Source: Chloroflexi bacterium HGW-Chloroflexi-9
Lineage (GTDB): Bacteria > Chloroflexota > Dehalococcoidia > UBA2979
Assembly: GCA_002840675.1 (NCBI GenBank)
Contig: PHBR01000010.1
Coordinates: 4,340 to 36,575 of the forward strand
Direction of reading: 5' to 3'
Length of the DNA: 32,236 nt
Positions 16,457 to 25,314 of the stretch are shown here, in pieces (the stretch's first letter is position 1; every line of letters starts with the position of its first letter). The position numbers and the translations under genes are program-made. Below the pieces are notes generated by a model that ran no database searches, was not told the DNA's origin, and saw nothing but the letters and a program-made list of their open reading frames with translations.

Positions 16457-17182
16457 ATGGCGACCGTGGACCTGGTGATCCCCTGCTACAACGAAGAGCA
16501 CGTGCTGGCGGGCAGCGTGGAGCGCGTGCTGGCGTTCGCGGATGCCCACCCGGAGCACCAGTGGCGGGTCGTGGTGGCGAATAACGCCTCCACGGACGGC
16601 ACGCTGGAGGTCGCCCGGGGGCTGGAGGGCCGCTTCCCGGGCCGGGTGGCGGCGCTCGACATCCCGGTGAAGGGCCGCGGCATCGCTCTGCGCACCGCCT
16701 GGCTCACGACCGAGGCGGACGTGATGGCCTACATGGACGTGGACCTGTCCACGGACCTGGCCCACCTCCCGGCGATGGTCGACCCGATCGCGGCCGGGGA
16801 GGTGGACCTGGCCTACGGGACACGGCTCCACCGTGACTCCCAGACCACCCGCTCCGCCAAGCGGGAGTTCATCAGCCGCTCCTACGTGTTCATCCTCAAC
16901 CGTATCGCCGGTCTGCGGGTCACGGACGCCCAGTGCGGGTTCAAGGCGATCAGCCGGGAGGCAGCCCGGGCGCTGGTGCCCCTGGTGCGGGACACGCAGT
17001 GGTTCTTCGACACGGAGCTGCTGTGGATCGCCCAGGTCAACGGCTACCGCCTGCGCGAGGTGCCGGTGCACTGGGTGGAAGACCCGGATACGCGCGTGAA
17101 GATCATCAAGACGGCGCGCGAGGACCTCTCGGGTATCTGGCGGCTGAAGCGGGGCGGCGTGCCCCGGGTGGCGGGTCGATAA
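16457..17182 (+). CDS. Family 2 glycosyltransferase (dolichyl/polyprenyl-phosphate glycosyltransferase type)
   Basis: VDLVIPCYNEEHVLAGSVERV, NNASTDGT, MDVDLSTDLAHLP, DAQCGFKAISREAA. Confidence 0.9.
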   Translation: MATVDLVIPCYNEEHVLAGSVERVLAFADAHPEHQWRVVVANNASTDGTLEVARGLEGRFPGRVAALDIPVKGRGIALRTAWLTTEADVMAYMDVDLSTDLAHLPAMVDPIAAGEVDLAYGTRLHRDSQTTRSAKREFISRSYVFILNRIAGLRVTDAQCGFKAISREAARALVPLVRDTQWFFDTELLWIAQVNGYRLREVPVHWVEDPDTRVKIIKTAREDLSGIWRLKRGGVPRVAGR

Positions 17183-17292
17183 GGCCGGTCGACGTCACCG
17201 GATGGGCTTCCGCAGGTTCAGTCCCGCCACCCTCCGATTTCGGGCGTGATACCCGCAGGCTCGAACTTGGTGTTCCCCGGGGGCGGGGAACG

Positions 17293-17322
17293 TTGACCGT
17301 ATCCTTGCCCGCTCGTTACATT
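17293..17322 (+). promoter_or_regulatory. Promoter of the cytochrome b/Rieske operon (TTGACC-N18-TACATT)
   Basis: TTGACC 17293-17298 and TACATT 17317-17322; upstream inverted repeat GTTCCCC/GGGGAAC at 17272-17291. Confidence 0.6.
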
Positions 17323-17397
17323 CGCCCCGGCCCCGCAGCCCCGCTGCGGTGGCGGCTGTGTGTCGGCCGAAGAGGCGTGTACCGCGAGGAGGCAGCA

Positions 17398-17499
17398 ATG
17401 CTGGGAATGGGCGAGGGCCTGGAACTGCTCGCTGTCTTCTTCACCTTCGTTGGTGGGCTGGCCGTGATGACCGTGCTCGGCAAGTGGTGGGAAGCCTAG
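17398..17499 (+). CDS. 33-aa single-TM micro-ORF heading the cytochrome b/Rieske operon
   Basis: GAGGAGGCAGCAATG SD+start; MLGMGEGLELLAVFFTFVGGLAVMTVLGKWWEA. Confidence 0.65.
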   Translation: MLGMGEGLELLAVFFTFVGGLAVMTVLGKWWEA

Positions 17500-17566
17500 T
17501 CAGGCGTGATCGCGCTGCTGGCGGGGGTGCCGGACGTGAGTCCGGCGTAGTGACGAGGAAGTGCTG

Positions 17567-18322
17567 ATGGCCGCGACGGAACGACCGCAGGGCCGCTCGA
17601 TGGGTGACCGGCTCTACGACGCGATCTTCGGAAACCGTCTGTGGCGCTCGATCTTCCGTTCCGGGTACCCGAACACCCCGCGGAACCAGATGCTGGCAGT
17701 GGCGACCAACGTCTTCCTGCACCTGCACCCGACCCGTATCCACCGCACCCACGTCAAGATCACCCACACGTTCTGCCTGGGTGGCCTCTCGTTCTTCCTC
17801 TTTCTGGGCCTGACCATCAGCGGCGTGCTGCTGATGTTCTATTACGTCCCCTCCGTGGACCGCGCGTACACGGACATCCTGGCGCTGGAGACGGACGTCC
17901 GCTTCGGCCAGTTGATGCGCAACATGCACCGCTGGATGGCGCACGGCATGGTGCTGACCGTCCTGATGCACATGATGCGGGTGTTCTACACCGGCGCGTA
18001 CAAGCCCCCCCGGGAGTTCAACTGGGTGGTCGGCGTCGTTCTGCTCGTCCTGACCCTGCTGCTCTCGTTCACCGGCTACCTGTTGCCGTGGGACCAGCTG
18101 GCCCTGTGGGCCATCACGGTCGGCACCAACATGGTGGGTTCCGCCCCGCTGCTGGGTGAGCCGAACCGGTTCATCCTGGTCGGTGGCTTCCAGGTGGGTC
18201 AGGCCGCGCTGACGCGGTTCTACGCCCTCCACGTCATCGGGCTGCCGCTGCTGGCGGCGGTCTTCATGATGGTCCACTTCTGGCGCATCCGCCGCGACGG
18301 CGGCCTCGCCCGCCCGCTGTAG
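17567..18322 (+). CDS. Cytochrome b6-type subunit of a quinol:cytochrome c reductase
   Basis: [101 protein letters not shown]. Confidence 0.94.
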   Translation: MAATERPQGRSMGDRLYDAIFGNRLWRSIFRSGYPNTPRNQMLAVATNVFLHLHPTRIHRTHVKITHTFCLGGLSFFLFLGLTISGVLLMFYYVPSVDRAYTDILALETDVRFGQLMRNMHRWMAHGMVLTVLMHMMRVFYTGAYKPPREFNWVVGVVLLVLTLLLSFTGYLLPWDQLALWAITVGTNMVGSAPLLGEPNRFILVGGFQVGQAALTRFYALHVIGLPLLAAVFMMVHFWRIRRDGGLARPL

Positions 18323-18344
18323 GTAGAGCCGGAAGGAAGCGACG

Positions 18345-19223
18345 ATGGCAGCCGCACCACAGACCCAGGCTCAACCCGCCTCCGCAGCGGTCAAGGCGCG
18401 TCAGCGCCGTGCCCGTGAAGAAGAGTTGCTGGTCTGGCCGGATCTCGTATTCATCGAGTTCATCTGCGCCGTCCTGTTCACGATCCTGATCGTGGGCCTG
18501 GCGGTGATGGTGGACTCCATCCTGCTGGACCGGGCGAACCCGGCGGTGACGCCGAACCCGTCCAAGGCCCCGTGGTACTTCCTGAACCTGCAGGAGTTGC
18601 TGCTCCACATGCACCCGGCACTTGCCGGTGTGGTGGTGCCCACGGTCGCCCTCATCGCGCTCGGCGCCATCCCGTACTGGGACAACACGCCCGAGGGCCA
18701 GGGCGAGTGGCTGTCGACGCCTCGCGCGTGGCTGAACCTGAGGGTCGGCGCGGCGGTCGGCGCCATCGGCACGACCCTGCTGATTTTCTACGATGAGTCG
18801 AAGCACATTCAGCTCTTCGAGATGATCGCCGGCAAGGACTCCTGGCCGGAGCAGCTCAACTTCATGCGCGGCCTCCGCGGCATCCAGAACGAGATCAACT
18901 GGCCGGCATGGACGCTGGACGTGCCGCTGGGCAACGTGCTGCGCCTCGATCTCCTGGGGCTGCCCAAGATCGAGCTGGACTGGAATATCCCCGGCTTCAT
19001 CGTGGAGCAGTTCATCCCAGTCAACACGATGGTCGGCCTGCCGATCCTCCTGTCGCTGGTGGCGCACAAGTTGAAGATCGCCCAGACGAAGCGGGATCAC
19101 ATGGTCCTGCAGTTCTCTGGCTTCATCGCTGTGTACGTGACGCTGACGATTGTCGGCACCTACTTCCGAGGCGAAGGCCTGGCCCTGGTGCCGTACACCA
19201 TTTTCGCTGACCCCTCGCACTAA
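18345..19223 (+). CDS. Cytochrome b C-terminal/subunit IV-like protein
   Basis: DRANPAVTPNPSKAPWYFLNLQELLLHMHPALAGVVVP plus additional TM segments. Confidence 0.88.
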   Translation: MAAAPQTQAQPASAAVKARQRRAREEELLVWPDLVFIEFICAVLFTILIVGLAVMVDSILLDRANPAVTPNPSKAPWYFLNLQELLLHMHPALAGVVVPTVALIALGAIPYWDNTPEGQGEWLSTPRAWLNLRVGAAVGAIGTTLLIFYDESKHIQLFEMIAGKDSWPEQLNFMRGLRGIQNEINWPAWTLDVPLGNVLRLDLLGLPKIELDWNIPGFIVEQFIPVNTMVGLPILLSLVAHKLKIAQTKRDHMVLQFSGFIAVYVTLTIVGTYFRGEGLALVPYTIFADPSH

Positions 19224-19252
19224 GCGACGGTCGGACGCGGAGGGACGCGAAC

Positions 19253-19912
19253 GTGTCGAACGAACCCAGCAGCCAGTCGCCGACCGACGCATGGAAGGCG
19301 GCACTGGCCAGCCGCAAGACGGAAGTCGCCGATGCGGAGACGCTGCCGCTGACGGCTGTCTCGCCGATCGACCGCGACCTGTCGCGACGGAACTTCATTC
19401 GCGCCTCCTTCTGGGGCGGCCTGGGCATCACGCTCCTCGGGAGCGTCGGCCTGCTGCTCGACTTCCTCTACCCGCGGAACGTGAAGGGCTTTGGTGGCCC
19501 GGTCCCCGCGGGGAACGTGAAGGACTTCCCGAAGGGTGGCGAGCCGAAGGCGAACTCCGAGGGTCAGTTCTGGATGGCGAACCTGTCGCCGGACGAGACC
19601 CGGCCCGGTGGTTCTGGCGGGGCGGACGGCCTGCTGGCGCTCTGGCGCAAGTGCCCGCACCTGGGCTGCACGGTGCCGTGGCGCGAGAGTTTCTCCTACG
19701 AGGGCGACGCGGGTTGGTACCGCTGCCCCTGCCACGGTTCGACCTACACGAAGGCCGGTATCCGGGTGTTCGGCCCGGCGCCGCGGTCCATGGACACCAT
19801 GGCGATCGAGATCGACGCCGCGGGGAACATCACGGTTCAGACGGGCTCGGTCACCCCGGGTGGCGCTAACAACCCCGAGCGGGCGGTCCAGCATCCGTTG
19901 CTGCCGGCCTAG
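19253..19912 (+). CDS. Rieske [2Fe-2S] iron-sulfur protein with Tat-like anchor
   Basis: SRRNFIRASFWGGLGITLLG; Rieske motifs CPHLGC and CPCHGS. Confidence 0.95.
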   Translation: MSNEPSSQSPTDAWKAALASRKTEVADAETLPLTAVSPIDRDLSRRNFIRASFWGGLGITLLGSVGLLLDFLYPRNVKGFGGPVPAGNVKDFPKGGEPKANSEGQFWMANLSPDETRPGGSGGADGLLALWRKCPHLGCTVPWRESFSYEGDAGWYRCPCHGSTYTKAGIRVFGPAPRSMDTMAIEIDAAGNITVQTGSVTPGGANNPERAVQHPLLPA

Positions 19913-19963
19913 TCTCGATCACGGCAGAATCAAGAACACCGCGGCGCGGAGAGTGGTGAGCGG

Positions 19964-20884
19964 ATGAACACGAGCAAACAGGTCAACGTGATGATCGGGC
20001 TCCTGTTCCTGGCCTTCGCGACGTTCGGCGGGTACATCCTCTACGAGGTGCCGCGCGCCGAGAGTGCGACCGAGCGCCAGGACGAGTTGCTCGCCCACCG
20101 CGGCGCGGCCCTGTTCGTCGCGAACTGCCGCAGCTGCCACGGGCTCATGGGCCTGGGCGGGGAGGAAGGCGGCATTGCGCCGGCCCTCAACCGCACCTCG
20201 TTCCTGATCCTGGGCGAGACGAACTCGTATGGTGCGCCGGCCACGCCGGAGGGCGAAGCGCGCGCGGTCCACGACTTCCTGTTCAACACGATTTCCTGCG
20301 GGCGCACCAACACCGCCATGCCGGTCTGGTCGGAGCACTACGGCGGGCCACTGTCGGACACGCAGATCGATTACCTCGTGACCATGATCACCGCCGGCCG
20401 CTGGGACCTCGTGGAGGAACTCGGGCACGAGCACGACATCGCGACCGATCCTCCGACGACGGCGGCGGACATCCTGATCTCCGATCCGGCCGCGCTGTCC
20501 CTGACCACGAAGAACTGTGGCCAGTTCAACGCGCTGACTGCCAAGGAGTTCTACGAGCGTGACCCGTTGGCGGCTGCTCCCGTGGACGGCGAGCCGACGC
20601 CGGTCCCGGGTGACGGGACGCCCGCCCCCGCCGGCCCGACCGTCCAGGGTCTGCCGGTGGCGGACTTCTTCCTGGCGACCTGCGCTACCTGCCACGGCCA
20701 GAAGCGCGAGGGCCTGATCGGTCCGGCGCTGACGCCATCGGTACTGACGCAGTCGGCGGACTTCTACTTCACGACGGTCGTGGAGGGCCGTGCCGGCACG
20801 GCGATGCCGTCCTGGCGGGCGGCCGGCCTGACGGACGACGAGATCCACGCGCTGGTCGAATACATCATGACGGTTGAGCCCTAG
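19964..20884 (+). CDS. Membrane-anchored diheme cytochrome c
   Basis: Two CxxCH motifs (NCRSCHGLMG and TCATCHGQKREG) after an N-terminal TM segment. Confidence 0.93.
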   Translation: MNTSKQVNVMIGLLFLAFATFGGYILYEVPRAESATERQDELLAHRGAALFVANCRSCHGLMGLGGEEGGIAPALNRTSFLILGETNSYGAPATPEGEARAVHDFLFNTISCGRTNTAMPVWSEHYGGPLSDTQIDYLVTMITAGRWDLVEELGHEHDIATDPPTTAADILISDPAALSLTTKNCGQFNALTAKEFYERDPLAAAPVDGEPTPVPGDGTPAPAGPTVQGLPVADFFLATCATCHGQKREGLIGPALTPSVLTQSADFYFTTVVEGRAGTAMPSWRAAGLTDDEIHALVEYIMTVEP

Positions 20885-20955
20885 CGGGCGGGGCGTCCGG
20901 GCGATCGGATGCCGCCCCACGGGAATGCTCGCTGAGGGACAAGAGGGGGAGACGA

Positions 20956-21075
20956 ATGGCTGCGACGACCGGTAAGCGGTACCGGTGCCCAGACTGCGGC
21001 GCCGAGTTCATTGTTACTAAGGGCGCTGAAGACGCCGAACTTCGCTGCGGCGAGACGCCGCTCGAGCAGCTGTAG
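20956..21075 (+). CDS. 39-aa desulforedoxin-like zinc/iron-ribbon microprotein
   Basis: MAATTGKRYRCPDCGAEFIVTKGAEDAELRCGETPLEQL. Confidence 0.75.
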   Translation: MAATTGKRYRCPDCGAEFIVTKGAEDAELRCGETPLEQL

Positions 21076-21085
21076 GAGGCGCCAG

Positions 21086-21229
21086 ATGGCTGTTGCACTG
21101 GGTAAGCGCTACAAGGACGACGTTTCCGGCGTTGAGGTGCTCTGCATCAAGCCAGGTGACTGCAACCTGAACGTGAACGGTCGCGGGATGGAAGAGCTCC
21201 AGCCGAAGGTGCTCCCCTCCGCCGACTAG
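21086..21229 (+). CDS. 47-aa paralog of the preceding microprotein lacking the metal-binding cysteines
   Basis: MAVALGKRYKDDVSGVEVLCIKPGDCNLNVNGRGMEELQPKVLPSAD; good SD (TAGGAGGCGCCAGATG). Confidence 0.7.
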   Translation: MAVALGKRYKDDVSGVEVLCIKPGDCNLNVNGRGMEELQPKVLPSAD

Positions 21230-21249
21230 CCTGACACTCAGGCACCGCA

Positions 21250-21273
21250 CGACGCGGCCCTCCGGCCGCGTCG
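21250..21273 (+). terminator. Hairpin terminator
   Basis: CGACGCGGCC-CTCC-GGCCGCGTCG perfect 10-bp stem, followed by CTGTGTCTGT. Confidence 0.65.
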
Positions 21274-21307
21274 CTGTGTCTGTGGGGGGTGAGGGGCGTC
21301 GCCGCGA

Positions 21308-21337
21308 TTGACCTCCGGCGCAGAGGCTCCATACGAT
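21308..21337 (+). promoter_or_regulatory. Promoter upstream of rpsU (TTGACC-N18-TACGAT)
   Basis: TTGACC 21308-21313, TACGAT 21332-21337. Confidence 0.55.
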
Positions 21338-21415
21338 GTCTGATGCGCGCCTGTGATGGGCGCCTGACCAGAGCAAGTGACCGGCGGGCGAGGCCCGCTG
21401 GCGGGGGTGGTACGA

Positions 21416-21625
21416 GTGAGCGAAGTCTACGTCGGCGACTCTGAGTCCCTGGAGTCCGCGCTGCGGCGCTTCAACAAGCGGGTGCAGGCCGACGGGATCC
21501 TGACCGACGCGCGCCGGCACGAGTTCTACGAGAAGCCGTCCGAGCGTCGCAAGAAGAAGGAAGCGGCCCGCCGCCGCAAGATGCGCAAGGCGATCATCCG
21601 CCAGGCGCGTCGCACTGCGGCGTAG
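21416..21625 (+). CDS. rpsU: 30S ribosomal protein S21
   Basis: [59 protein letters not shown]. Confidence 0.92.
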   Translation: MSEVYVGDSESLESALRRFNKRVQADGILTDARRHEFYEKPSERRKKKEAARRRKMRKAIIRQARRTAA

Positions 21626-21700
21626 TCGCCCATCGACCCGCCCCGGCCGACGCGCCGGGGCGAGGTGTCTCTGGCGCATCGCCCCGATCCGGGAGGCCGC

Positions 21701-22147
21701 ATGTCGATCCAGGAGACCATTCGCACCGAGATGACCACTGCGTGGAAGGCGGGTGACACCGTCCGCCGCGACGCGCTGCGCCTACTCATCGCCGCGCTCG
21801 AGAACGCACGCATCGAGGCGGGCCGCCTCCTTGAGGACGCCGACACGATCCGTGTCCTCCAGAAGGAGGCGAAGCAGCGCCGCGACTCGATCACCGAGTA
21901 CGACAAGGCCGGCCGCTCCGACCTCTCCGCGAAAGAGCAGCAGGAGCTGGAGGTCATCACCACCTTCCTCCCGACGCAGTTGAGCGACGACGAGATCCGC
22001 GACCTGGCGCGCGGCGTGATCACGGAGACCGGCGCTTCCGGCGCGGGCGACGTCGGCAAGATCATGCGGCCGCTGATCGCGAAGGTCGCTGGACGCGCGG
22101 ACGGCGGGCGGGTGAACCAGATCGCGCGCGAACTGCTGGGCGGCTGA
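21701..22147 (+). CDS. yqeY: GatB/YqeY-domain protein
   Basis: SIQETIRTEMTTAWKAGDTVRRDALRLLIAALENARIEAGR...EYDKAGRSDLSAKEQQELEVITTFLPTQLSDDEIRDL. Confidence 0.93.
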   Translation: MSIQETIRTEMTTAWKAGDTVRRDALRLLIAALENARIEAGRLLEDADTIRVLQKEAKQRRDSITEYDKAGRSDLSAKEQQELEVITTFLPTQLSDDEIRDLARGVITETGASGAGDVGKIMRPLIAKVAGRADGGRVNQIARELLGG

Positions 22148-22176
22148 CCGCCCGGCCCGACGCCGGCATCACCCCG

Positions 22177-24450
22177 ATGGCTACCCGCTCCCTGCCCTTC
22201 ACCCCAGAGAACACCGGCGACCCGCGTGGCCGGGCGGCGCTCACCGTGGCCGTCTTCGCCAGCGTGGCGCTCTTTGCGGTGCTCTTCCCCTGGTACCCCG
22301 GCGGGCAGCGCCTGGAGGTGGGCGTCACGCTCGACCAGCCGATCGCGGCGCCTCGGGACCTGTCGTACGAGTCGGTGGTGCGGACGGCACAGGTGCGGGA
22401 GCAGGCGGCCTCCGTGATCCGGGAGGTCCTGATCCTGGATCCGGAGATCCGCGACCGGCAGCTGGCCGAACTCGATCGGATCATGCAGGCGATCAGCCAA
22501 CAGCGGAACGACACAGGGCTCTCCGCTTCGGCTCGCGAGACGCAGATCCGCGCGATCCCGGGCGCGAGCCTGTCGGAGGCGTCCGCCTCCGTACTGGCCG
22601 CGGCTGAGCCGCAGCGCTGGGTCGCGCTGCAGACCGAGGCGCAGAACGCGCTCTCGCGCACGCTGACTGGCGCCGTGGGGCCGGAGGAGACCGCCGCCGC
22701 CCGCACCCGCGCCTCCGGCTTCATCTCTCCCCTGCTGAGCGTGGACGAAGCACTGGCGCTGACCGAACTCATGGATCCGCTGGTCGTGCCGACGCTCATC
22801 GTCTCGGAAGAGCGCACCGAGGCGCTGCGCCGCGAGGCGCGCGCGAATACGCCGCCCGTGGTGGCGGCCTACACCGCCGGACAGGTCGTGATCCCGGCCG
22901 GCACGCCGATTGATGAGGCCGGTGTGGAGGCGATTGAGCGGTTGGGGCTGAAGCAGGACACGGCGACGCGGTCGGCGATCACGAGTGCGGCGATCGCGGC
23001 CCTGCTCGCCGGCGCGGCGCTGGGCGCGCACGTGCTGACCGTGCGTCCGCCCTCGATCCGCGGCGGGGCGGGGCGGCGCGTGTTGTTCGTCATGTTGCTG
23101 GTGGCCCCGGTCGCGATCGCGAAGTTCTCGCTGACGTTGACCGTGCCGGACTCAGACCGGCTGTTCCTGGCGCACGCGCTGCCGCTGGCCGCAGCGCCGA
23201 TCGCGGCGGCAGTCCTGCTCGATATCGGCTCCGCGGTCCTGATCGCCGGGCTGCTGGCGGCGCTGGTGGGGTTCATCTCCACGTCCGTCCCCGTGTTCGG
23301 CTGGTCCGGCGTCGCCTCGCAACTTGAGACGGTCAGACTGCTGCTCGCGACCGGTGCGGGGGGGCTGGCGGGAGCGTACTCAGTGGCGCGCATCGAGCGG
23401 CTGCAGGGCTACCTGGGCGCTGGGCTGGCTGCCGCTGCCGCTGCCGCGCTGGGCGCCGCGGCGGTCCTGTTCCTGGATCCGGACCGGGAGTGGCTGGATG
23501 CCGTGTGGATCGCCGGCACGACGGCGATCGGCGGGATCTTCGCGGCGCTGCTGGCGGTCGGAGTGGTGGTGCTGCTCAGCCGCCCGTTCGGGATCATCAC
23601 GCGCGTCGAACTGATGGAACTGGTTCAGCTCAACCACCCGCTACTCCGCCGTCTCCAGGACGAAGCCCCCGGCACCTTTCAGCACTCGATGCTGGTCGGC
23701 AACCTGGCCGAGCGCGCGGCAGACCGCATCGGCGCGGACGCGCTCCTCGTGCGTGTCGGCGCCTACTACCATGACATCGGGAAGCTCCACGCGCCGTCCC
23801 TGTTCGTGGAGAACTTCGGCGATAGCGCCAACCCGCACGAGGCGCTGGACCCTCTCCAGTCGTCGCGCGTGATCATGCTGCACGTGACTGCCGGCGTGGA
23901 GCTGGCGCGGAAGCACCGCCTGCCGGAGGCGGTCGTGCAGTTCATCCCTCAGCACCACGGCACGCGCCTCGTTGCGTTCTTCTACCGCCGCGCGGCGGAG
24001 GTGGATCCTGAGGTGAACCCGGACCTGTTCCGCTACCCCGGCCCGAAACCACAGAGCCGGGAGACGGCGCTGGTGATGCTGGCCGACTCGTGCGAGGCGA
24101 CCGTGCGCGCCGCGCCGGACCGATCGGGCGACCGCATCCGCGAGATCGTGGAGGCGGTGGTCCGCGAGCGCCTGGAGGAGGGCCAGTTCGACGAGTGCGA
24201 CCTGTCGCTGCGCGACCTCCGGGTCGTCGTCGAGTCGTTCACGCTCGCGCTCGGTGCCGTGTACCACCCGCGCGTGGAGTACCCGCAGCCGACGAAACGG
24301 GAGATCGAGGCGCGCCGCACTCCGGCCGCGCCCCCCGCGATCGAGGCTGCGACGGCGGCACCCGCGCCGGCCCCGCCGTCACAGCCGGCCCTCCCGCGTC
24401 CGACGTCCCGCCAGCCCGACCGTCCCGTGCGTGGCGAGGACGACATCTAG
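22177..24450 (+). CDS. 7TM-HD family phosphohydrolase (PgpH-like)
   Basis: Extracytoplasmic 7TMR-HDED-like region, multiple TM segments, then LRRLQDEAPGTFQHSMLVGNLAERAADRIGADALLVRVGAYYHDIGKL (HDIG). Confidence 0.93.
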   Translation: MATRSLPFTPENTGDPRGRAALTVAVFASVALFAVLFPWYPGGQRLEVGVTLDQPIAAPRDLSYESVVRTAQVREQAASVIREVLILDPEIRDRQLAELDRIMQAISQQRNDTGLSASARETQIRAIPGASLSEASASVLAAAEPQRWVALQTEAQNALSRTLTGAVGPEETAAARTRASGFISPLLSVDEALALTELMDPLVVPTLIVSEERTEALRREARANTPPVVAAYTAGQVVIPAGTPIDEAGVEAIERLGLKQDTATRSAITSAAIAALLAGAALGAHVLTVRPPSIRGGAGRRVLFVMLLVAPVAIAKFSLTLTVPDSDRLFLAHALPLAAAPIAAAVLLDIGSAVLIAGLLAALVGFISTSVPVFGWSGVASQLETVRLLLATGAGGLAGAYSVARIERLQGYLGAGLAAAAAAALGAAAVLFLDPDREWLDAVWIAGTTAIGGIFAALLAVGVVVLLSRPFGIITRVELMELVQLNHPLLRRLQDEAPGTFQHSMLVGNLAERAADRIGADALLVRVGAYYHDIGKLHAPSLFVENFGDSANPHEALDPLQSSRVIMLHVTAGVELARKHRLPEAVVQFIPQHHGTRLVAFFYRRAAEVDPEVNPDLFRYPGPKPQSRETALVMLADSCEATVRAAPDRSGDRIREIVEAVVRERLEEGQFDECDLSLRDLRVVVESFTLALGAVYHPRVEYPQPTKREIEARRTPAAPPAIEAATAAPAPAPPSQPALPRPTSRQPDRPVRGEDDI

Positions 24451-24527
24451 CCGTCGACCGGGTGAGCGCAGGCGGGGCCCCGTCTATACTCGTGGTCTCG
24501 CCTCCCCCCTCGACCATGGAGCCGCCG

Positions 24528-25223
24528 ATGCGTGCCGCAGTCCTCGTGTTTCCCGGCACCTGGAGCGATGGCGACTGTGTCTGGGCGCTCCAGCAAGTCG
24601 GCATCGAGTCGCGTCGGGTCTGGCACCGCGAGACGGAGATCGCCCCGGACGAACTGGTCGTCCTGCCCGGCGGCTTCTCGTACGGCGACTACCTGCGCTG
24701 CGGGGCCATCGCGCGCTTCTCCCCGATCATGGAGGCGGTCCGGCGCCACGCGGAGGCGGGCGGGCTGGTCATCGGCATCTGCAACGGCTTCCAGATCCTC
24801 TGCGAGGCCAGCTTGCTGCCCGGCGTACTGATGCGGAACGAGTCGCTCCAGTTCCGCTGTCAGGACGCCTACATCGTGCCGGTCAATCAGACCTCGCCCT
24901 TCACGAGCGGGCTGGACGCCGACCGCGGCTACATGACCCCGGTCTCACACGGCGAGGGTCGCTACACGGCGGACGAGGCGACCGTGCGGATGCTGGAGGA
25001 CAGCGACCGCATCGCGTTCCGCTACGGGACGCTGGACGGCCGGGTGACGCCCGAGGCGAATCCGAACGGCTCCGTGCACGGCATCGCCGGGATCCTCAAC
25101 GAGCGCGGCAACGTGCTGGGACTGATGCCGCACCCGGAGCGGTCCTGCGAGGCGCTGCTGGGGAACGAGGACGGCAACGCGATCTGGCGCTCCGCGCTGG
25201 CGGCCGTCGGGGCTCGCGTCTAG
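24528..25223 (+). CDS. purQ: Phosphoribosylformylglycinamidine synthase, glutaminase subunit
   Basis: AAVLVFPGTWSDGDCVWAL, LPGGFSYGDYLRCGAIARFSPIM, GICNGFQILCEASLLPGVL, LMPHPER. Alternative ATG at 24516. Confidence 0.95.
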   Translation: MRAAVLVFPGTWSDGDCVWALQQVGIESRRVWHRETEIAPDELVVLPGGFSYGDYLRCGAIARFSPIMEAVRRHAEAGGLVIGICNGFQILCEASLLPGVLMRNESLQFRCQDAYIVPVNQTSPFTSGLDADRGYMTPVSHGEGRYTADEATVRMLEDSDRIAFRYGTLDGRVTPEANPNGSVHGIAGILNERGNVLGLMPHPERSCEALLGNEDGNAIWRSALAAVGARV

Positions 25224-25314
25224 GCGCGGAACCCGCGCACCTGACTCCCGCCTGCGTCCGCCCGCTGCTACGCTCGACGTATCTCCTCCCCGACCTGCCT
25301 CCGAGGGTGCGTGC

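Noticed and set aside
25224-25314. Missing purS between purQ and purL
   Set aside because: The gap is too short for purS and none is visible, but purS may lie elsewhere in the genome, so this is not evidence of an unusual PurLQ enzyme.
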